From Pseudomonas sp. GM50 (GTDB lineage Bacteria; Pseudomonadota; Gammaproteobacteria; Pseudomonadales; Pseudomonadaceae): a DNA stretch of 38,146 bases. The notes below the pieces were generated by a model. That model had not been told where the DNA came from, ran no database searches, and saw only the letters and a list, made by a program, of their open reading frames with translations. Position numbers and translations under genes: made by a program. Shown piece after piece: positions 33,582-38,146 of this stretch (position 1 is its first letter; the number at the start of each line of letters is the position of its first letter). The stretch covers positions 1 through 38,146 of the forward strand of contig NZ_AKJK01000017.1 of the NCBI RefSeq assembly GCF_000282375.1. Reading direction: 5' to 3'.

Positions 33582-34859
33582 TCAGCGCTCGATAATCGCC
33601 GTCACGCCCTGACCGCCGGCGGCGCAGATCGAGATCAACCCTCGACCCTTGCCCGCCGCGTCCAGCAGCTTCGCCAGGTTGGCGACGATGCGTGCACCGG
33701 TGGCGGCAAACGGATGCCCGGCGGCCAGTGAGCTGCCCTTGACGTTGAGGCGACTGCGGTCGATGGAGCCCAACGGTGCGTCAAGGCCGAGTCGGGTTTT
33801 GCAATATTCCGGATCTTCCCAGGCCTTCAACGTGCACAGCACTTGCGCGGCGAACGCTTCATGGATTTCGTAATAATCGAAGTCCTGCAAGGTCAGGCCA
33901 TTGCGCGCCAGCAAACGCGGCACCGCATAGACTGGCGCCATCAGCAGCCCTTCGGCGCCATTAACGAAATCCACCGCCGCCGCTTCGCCGTCGCGCCAAT
34001 AGGCGAGGATCGGCAAGCCGCGCTCTTTCGCCCATTCCTCACTCCCCAGCAGCACCACCGACGCGCCATCGGTGAGTGGCGTGGAATTGCCCGCGGTCAG
34101 GGTGCCCTTGGCGCTTTTCTCGAAGGCCGGTTTCAATGAGGCGAGTTTTTCCAGGGTCAGGTCCGGGCGCAGGTTGTTGTCCCGGGTCAGGCCGAGGAAC
34201 GGCGTCATCAAATCGTTGTGCCAGCCTTCGGCGTAGGACGCGGCCATTTTCTGATGGCTTTCCTGGGTCAGTTGATCCTGCTCGGCACGCGGGATGTTCC
34301 AGGTCTGGGCCATCAACTCACAGTGGCCGCCCATCGACAGGCCGGTACGCGGCTCGCCAATGCTTGGAAAGTCGGGCATCAAGTGTCGAGGGCGCAATTG
34401 CAGGAAGGTTTTCAGTTTGTCGGCGGTACTTTTGGCGCGGTTGGCTTGCAAGAGGAGCTTGCGCAGGCTTTCGTTGACGCCGATCGGCACGTCCGAGGCG
34501 GTATCAACGCCACCGGCAATGCCACATTCGATCTGACCCAGAGCAATTTTGTTTGCCACCAGCAACGTCGCCTCCAGCCCCGTACCGCAGCCTTGCTGGA
34601 TGTCGTAGGCCGGTGTCGTCGGCGACAACCGCGAGCCCAGTACACACTCTCGGGTCAGGCCGTAGTCCTGCAAATACTTGAGCAACGCGCCTGCCGCCAC
34701 TTCGCCCATGCGCAAACCGTGCAGGTTGTAGCGCTCGATCAGGCCTTCCAGCGCTGCGGTGAACATCGCCTGGTTACTGGCAGTGGCGTACGGCCCGTTG
34801 GACCGGGCAAAGGGAATACGGTTACCACCGATAATCGCGACGCGACGCAGCTGAGTCAT
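33582..34859 (-). CDS. Acetyl-CoA C-acyltransferase (thiolase, FadI/FadA2-like)
   Basis: A 425-residue thiolase. The nucleophilic cysteine is Cys91 in DIQQGCGTGLEAT; the histidine is in EIHEAFAAQVL; the second cysteine is in SICAAGGQGVTA near the C-terminus. It either cleaves 3-ketoacyl-CoA or condenses two acyl-CoAs. GGAAGGAG precedes the ATG at 34859. A longer in-frame reading would run into a REP-like element. It is divergent from a FabG4-type reductase and a MaoC hydratase, so it probably forms part of a short beta-oxidation or acyl-elongation set. Confidence 0.92.
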   Translation of the reverse strand: MTQLRRVAIIGGNRIPFARSNGPYATASNQAMFTAALEGLIERYNLHGLRMGEVAAGALLKYLQDYGLTRECVLGSRLSPTTPAYDIQQGCGTGLEATLLVANKIALGQIECGIAGGVDTASDVPIGVNESLRKLLLQANRAKSTADKLKTFLQLRPRHLMPDFPSIGEPRTGLSMGGHCELMAQTWNIPRAEQDQLTQESHQKMAASYAEGWHNDLMTPFLGLTRDNNLRPDLTLEKLASLKPAFEKSAKGTLTAGNSTPLTDGASVVLLGSEEWAKERGLPILAYWRDGEAAAVDFVNGAEGLLMAPVYAVPRLLARNGLTLQDFDYYEIHEAFAAQVLCTLKAWEDPEYCKTRLGLDAPLGSIDRSRLNVKGSSLAAGHPFAATGARIVANLAKLLDAAGKGRGLISICAAGGQGVTAIIER

Positions 34860-34901
34860 GAAAAAGCTCTCCTTCCTGATATTCAATTGTGAACACACTC
34901 C

Positions 34902-35066
34902 TGTGGGAGCGGGCTTTTGTGGCGAGGGGGCTTGCCCCCGTTCGACTGCGAAGCAGTCGTAAAACCAGTCAGCACTTTCTAAATTCAAGATCGTGGTGAC
35001 TGTTTTCAGGGGCGCTTCGCACCCCAACGGGGGCAAGCCCCCTCGCCACAAGAGCCCGCGCCCACA
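34902..35066. repeat. Long REPIN-like palindromic element, copy C
   Basis: A 165-base element with the same 25-base arms as copies A and B (TGTGGCGAGGGGGCTTGCCC plus CCGTT) but a different centre: GACTGCGAAGCAGTC and an unrelated spacer. It sits in the 339-base divergent gap between the thiolase and reductase genes; the rest of that gap holds no gene. Confidence 0.88.
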
Positions 35067-35198
35067 GGTTCTGCGCTCCCCGAAAGTCCCGTTACAAACT
35101 AACCTGCAATGTTCAAGCGTAGGCCGTATCTCGCGGATCGAACGACTAATTGCCGTTCATGGTCCACACTTTTAATCCCAGTTGCTGGAGCATGATCC

Positions 35199-36551
35199 AT
35201 GTCTGACCGCTATATCGACTTCGCCAATTCGTCCATCGGCCATCGTGTGGTCGGAGCCCTGGGTCTGCCGTCGCCGGTACGACTGGAACGCTGGCAAGCA
35301 GGCCGGCTGCGGCCTATCGAGGGGGCGCTGTTGATTGGCGGTGGCCCGTTGGCGGAAAAAGTCAGCACCCTCGGCAACCGCCTGACCGATACGATTTACA
35401 GCTACGGCACCGATCCGACCCTGGCTACCGCGTGGATTCCCGGTCACGGCCAGAAACTCAAAGCCGTGGTGTTCGACGCGAGCGACCTGGTGCAGGTCGA
35501 TCAGTTGAAACAGCTGCGCGAGTTCTTCCAGCCGCTGATGAAAAACCTCGACCACCATGCGCATGTGGTGATTCTTGGCCGGGCGCCGGAGACCTTGAGC
35601 GACCCGTTCGCCGCCAGCGCACAGCGTGCACTGGAAGGTTTCAGCCGTTCGCTGGCCAAGGAACTGCGCAGCGGCGGCACTTTGCAGCTGATCTATGTCG
35701 GTGAAGGTGCCGAAGATCAGCTGGAAGGCCCATTGCGGTTTTTCCTCTCGCCCAAAAGCGCGTTCATTTCCGGGCAAGTCATTCGCCTGAAGGCGTGTGA
35801 GACGCAGGTGATGGACTGGAGTCGTCCCTTGTCGGGACGCAAGGCACTGGTGACGGGCGCGGCTCGCGGCATCGGCGCCTCGATCGCCGAAACCCTGGCC
35901 CGCGACGGCGCCGAGGTGATCCTGCTCGACGTGCCACCGGCCAAAGCCGATCTCGACGCCTTGGCCGCACGCCTCGGCGGGCGCGGCATCACGCTGGACA
36001 TCTGCGCCGAAGACGCCGCCACACAACTGATCGAACACCTACCCGATGGCATCGACATCGTGGTCCACAACGCAGGTATCACCCGGGACAAAACCCTGGC
36101 CAACATGACCCCGGAATTCTGGGACGCGGTGCTGGCGGTCAACCTCAACGCGCCGCAAGTACTGACCAAGGCTTTGCTCGACAGCGGCACCTTGCGCGAC
36201 AACGGCCGGGTAATCCTGCTGGCGTCCATCAGCGGCATCGCCGGCAATCGCGGGCAAACCAATTACGCCGCGAGCAAGGCCGGATTGATCGGCCTGGCCC
36301 AGGCCTGGGCACCGCTGCTGAGTGAGCGCGGCATCAGCATCAATGCCGTGGCGCCAGGGTTCATCGAAACCCAGATGACCGCGCACCTGCCCTTCGGCGT
36401 GCGCGAAGCCGGACGGCGCATGAGTTCGTTGGGCCAGGGCGGCCTGCCACAAGACGTCGCCGAAGCCGTGGCCTGGCTGGCACAACCGGGCACCGGAGCG
36501 TTTACCGGGCAAGCGTTGCGCGTCTGCGGGCAAAGCGTTTTGGGAGCCTGA
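35199..36551 (+). CDS. FabG4-like high-molecular-weight 3-oxoacyl-(ACP/CoA) reductase
   Basis: A 450-residue reductase, nearly twice the length of normal FabG. The N-terminal part (about residues 1-205) is a degenerate flavodoxin-like Rossmann domain. The C-terminal SDR domain has GAARGIG near 220-226, NNAG-type VHNAGITRDK, and the catalytic Tyr356 and Lys360 in NYAASKAG with a preceding serine. This layout defines the HMW FabG / FabG4 group, which reduces 3-oxoacyl-CoA with NADH. GGAG lies ten bases before the ATG. The MaoC hydratase gene begins two bases after its stop. Confidence 0.92.
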   Translation: MSDRYIDFANSSIGHRVVGALGLPSPVRLERWQAGRLRPIEGALLIGGGPLAEKVSTLGNRLTDTIYSYGTDPTLATAWIPGHGQKLKAVVFDASDLVQVDQLKQLREFFQPLMKNLDHHAHVVILGRAPETLSDPFAASAQRALEGFSRSLAKELRSGGTLQLIYVGEGAEDQLEGPLRFFLSPKSAFISGQVIRLKACETQVMDWSRPLSGRKALVTGAARGIGASIAETLARDGAEVILLDVPPAKADLDALAARLGGRGITLDICAEDAATQLIEHLPDGIDIVVHNAGITRDKTLANMTPEFWDAVLAVNLNAPQVLTKALLDSGTLRDNGRVILLASISGIAGNRGQTNYAASKAGLIGLAQAWAPLLSERGISINAVAPGFIETQMTAHLPFGVREAGRRMSSLGQGGLPQDVAEAVAWLAQPGTGAFTGQALRVCGQSVLGA

Positions 36552-36553
36552 TC

Positions 36554-37408
36554 ATGACCACCGACTGGCACACTCTCCATAGCGAACCGGGCCTGCAAAC
36601 GCTGTATGTGAAGGCGGCAACGCGCCGCAAAATCACCGGCACCACATTGCCCGACCTGGGTTATCACTGCTGGGTCAATGTCGATCCGAAACGCCTGGAA
36701 GCTTATCGAAAAGTCTGTGGTTTCGCCGACAACGGGCTGCTACCACCGACGTATCCACACATCCTGGCGTTTGCCTTGCAGATGCAATTGCTTACCGCCA
36801 AAGCGTTTCCGTTCCCGCTGTTGGGGCTGATTCACTTGAGCAATCGCATCCGCATCTTGCGCCCCATGGGTGGTGTGCACCGGGTGCGGATCAGTGTGAA
36901 GGTGCAGAACCTGCAACCCCATGCCAAGGGGGCGACATTCGATTTGGTGACGACGCTCGACGATCAGTTGGGGCCGCTGTGGGAGGCTGAAAGCCAGATG
37001 CTCTGTCGCGGCGTCAAACTGGAAGGCGAGCCTGTGGAGGAAGCGTTTGCATCGACATTGTTGCTGACCGAAGTGGCCCACTGGAAAGCGCCTGCGGACA
37101 TTGGCCGGCGATACGCCAAGGTGTCCGGAGACTACAACCCGATCCACCTCAGTGCGATCAGCGCGAAGCTCTTCGGTTTCCCTAGCGCCATCGCCCATGG
37201 CCTGTGGAACAAGGCACGTACGCTGGCAGCCCTGACCGATCATTTGCCAACGGCCAACGTCGAGATTGCGGTGCAGTTCAGGAAACCGGTGCGCCTTCCC
37301 AGTGAAGTGACGCTGATGTCCAGTGCGGCGGGGTCCAGCGGGGATTTTCAGTTGATGGGTGCGGGGGAGATTGAGCATATGGCGGGGCAGTGGCGGCCTG
37401 TTGCCTGA
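36554..37408 (+). CDS. MaoC-family (3R)-hydroxyacyl dehydratase, HtdX-like
   Basis: A 284-residue protein with two hot-dog folds: a degenerate N-terminal one and a C-terminal one carrying the hydratase-2 motif (SGDYNPIHLS with Asp193 and His198, then FGFPSAIAHGLW). It hydrates 2-enoyl-CoA or dehydrates (3R)-hydroxyacyl-CoA. It is two bases from the FabG4-like gene, so the two steps are made together. Together with the divergent thiolase this mirrors the mycobacterial fadA2 / fabG4-htdX locus. The acyl-chain length preference cannot be judged from sequence. Confidence 0.92.
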   Translation: MTTDWHTLHSEPGLQTLYVKAATRRKITGTTLPDLGYHCWVNVDPKRLEAYRKVCGFADNGLLPPTYPHILAFALQMQLLTAKAFPFPLLGLIHLSNRIRILRPMGGVHRVRISVKVQNLQPHAKGATFDLVTTLDDQLGPLWEAESQMLCRGVKLEGEPVEEAFASTLLLTEVAHWKAPADIGRRYAKVSGDYNPIHLSAISAKLFGFPSAIAHGLWNKARTLAALTDHLPTANVEIAVQFRKPVRLPSEVTLMSSAAGSSGDFQLMGAGEIEHMAGQWRPVA

Positions 37409-37433
37409 TTATCCGGTACATACGCGGCTCCAC

Positions 37434-37524
37434 TGTAGGAGCGAGGCTTACCCGCGAAAGCTTTCTAACATTCAACATTGATATCGCCTGACACGCCGCC
37501 TTCGCGGGCAAGCCTCGCTCCTAC
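37434..37524. repeat. REPIN (paired inverted REP)
   Basis: Arms TGTAGGAGCGAGGCTTACCC and TTCGCGGGCAAGCCTCGCTC ending CTAC, separated by about 40 bases, directly after the MaoC gene. Confidence 0.9.
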
Positions 37525-37595
37525 GGGGATCGCCATTGGCCTTTCGAGGGCGGTCTGACAGCCGACCAATTTCTTCCGGATGCACACGATTCAAC

Positions 37596-37624
37596 TGTGG
37601 GAGCGGGCTTGCTCGCGAAGGCGG
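37596..37624. repeat. Single REP element
   Basis: TGTGGGAGCGGGCTTGCTCG followed by CGAAGGCGG, without a partner nearby. Confidence 0.8.
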
Positions 37625-37723
37625 CCTCAGAGGCAACGATGTTTATCGATCAGTAAAAACATCAGAACCTTCCCACATGTTTTTCAGGTTGCCCGTCGGA
37701 CGCTGCGTCTCTAGCCTTTGTCC

Positions 37724-37743
37724 GTCGCTGACAATTCAGCGAC
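37724..37743. promoter_or_regulatory. Perfect 8-base dyad upstream of the structured leader
   Basis: GTCGCTGA-CAAT-TCAGCGAC, perfect arms with a four-base loop, about 27 bases before a possible -10 CATAAT (37770-37775). It could be an operator or the end of an upstream transcript. No -35 was assigned. Confidence 0.45.
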
Positions 37744-37800
37744 CGGGCGTCGCGGCTCGTTTCTTGAGGCATAATCGCTCCACCAAACAACAACACTTTT

Positions 37801-37928
37801 GGGTGTCTGTCGTTTCGTATCATGGCGACTGTGCGCGGGATACCTTCGGGTATGCCGAGATATGCCTCTGGGATCGGTCCGCGAACCCGCGTACAGCTGC
37901 CACCCCAAATTGCATCGCGGCAATTTGG
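37801..37928 (+). ncRNA. Structured leader RNA, C4-antisense-like junction plus hairpin
   Basis: A long closing stem, GGCGACTGTGCGCGGG (37824-37839) with CCCGCGTACAGCTGCC (37886-37901), is broken only by a tandem GA/AG and one G/A mismatch. It encloses a UUCG-capped hairpin (ATACC-TTCG-GGTAT, 37840-37853) and a second hairpin GCCGA / TCGGT (37854-37878). Immediately after comes a perfect nine-base hairpin, CCAAATTGC / GCAATTTGG (37905-37928). The layout recalls the Rfam C4 antisense RNA known from phages and seen in Pseudomonas ahead of DUF3077/DUF6124-type genes; that match is from memory. It ends 32 bases before the next ATG. Confidence 0.65.
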
Positions 37929-37959
37929 AAGTGGCTCCATTTCATCCAGAGGTGTAATC

Positions 37960-38146
37960 ATGTTCAAAGCAACCCCGAATCCCCCAGAAACCGACAACGT
38001 TTCCCCCTACGAATCCCTCGATTCAAAAAAGCTTCACGACGCCGCTAACCGAGCGCTCGATCACTACCTCAACCCATCCGCCCTCAAAGCCCCCGTGGTC
38101 CGCAAGCCAAGCACGATGTTTATCGTTGCGCCGGATATCAAAGACG
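37960..38146 (+). CDS. DUF6124-type protein, cut by the window end
   Basis: The first 62 codons of a gene that runs off the right edge. The start (MFKATPNPPETDNVSPYESL) followed by DSKKLHDAANRALDHYLNPS and PSTMFIVAPD is typical of the short (about 100-130 residue) DUF6124 proteins, formerly linked to DUF3077, that occur in many copies in pseudomonads. Function is unknown. AGAGGTG precedes the ATG. It is preceded by an elaborate structured leader. Confidence 0.85.
   Translation, partial: MFKATPNPPETDNVSPYESLDSKKLHDAANRALDHYLNPSALKAPVVRKPSTMFIVAPDIKD

Overview
The window reads as chromosomal DNA of a Pseudomonas of the P. fluorescens group. Support: high GC, gene families and gene order shared with other pseudomonads, and many REP/REPIN palindromes of the type GTGGGAGCGGGCTTGCCCGC that are characteristic of this group. 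No rRNA, tRNA, CRISPR array, phage, transposase or insertion sequence was seen.

Region 1 (102-5501), beta-alanine and pyrimidine-related catabolism: mmsA/bauC-type CoA-acylating semialdehyde dehydrogenase and bauA omega-amino-acid:pyruvate transaminase on the minus strand, a divergent LysR regulator (bauR-like), a RutR-like TetR regulator, and a YigZ/IMPACT protein. BauA turns beta-alanine into malonic semialdehyde, which the dehydrogenase oxidises to acetyl-CoA. Beta-alanine is the end product of reductive uracil breakdown, which fits a RutR-like neighbour.

Region 2 (6082-16606), purine uptake and salvage: a BMP-type nucleoside/purine ABC transporter (ATPase, two permeases and a separate periplasmic binding protein), 8-oxoguanine deaminase, an uncharacterised Fe(II)-dependent oxygenase, and an adenosine-deaminase-family enzyme that is probably an adenine deaminase. 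From memory of PAO1, the content resembles the PA0130-PA0148 region. A small MerR / membrane protein / short-chain dehydrogenase module splits the transporter genes from the binding-protein gene.

Region 3 (16695-22953), accessory genes: an MFS transporter, an ArsR-type regulator, a LysR regulator divergent from a quinone-oxidoreductase-like dehydrogenase, a 56-residue protein, and a Bcr/CflA-type MFS exporter.

Region 4 (23048-26794), copper resistance: copZ divergent from a small secreted protein, then copA and cueR. Two CueR-type promoters with 19-bp spacers lie ahead of copZ and copA.

Region 5 (26748-33567): an MFS exporter, a RIO-family kinase, a dCache chemoreceptor with the amino-acid-binding motif and a candidate FliA promoter, an AraC regulator, and a divergent bile-acid:sodium-symporter-family protein.

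Region 6 (33582-37408), fatty-acyl module: a thiolase divergent from a FabG4-type reductase and a MaoC hydratase, the same trio and orientation as fadA2/fabG4/htdX of mycobacteria. The right edge holds an unusual structured leader RNA ahead of a DUF6124-type gene cut by the window end.
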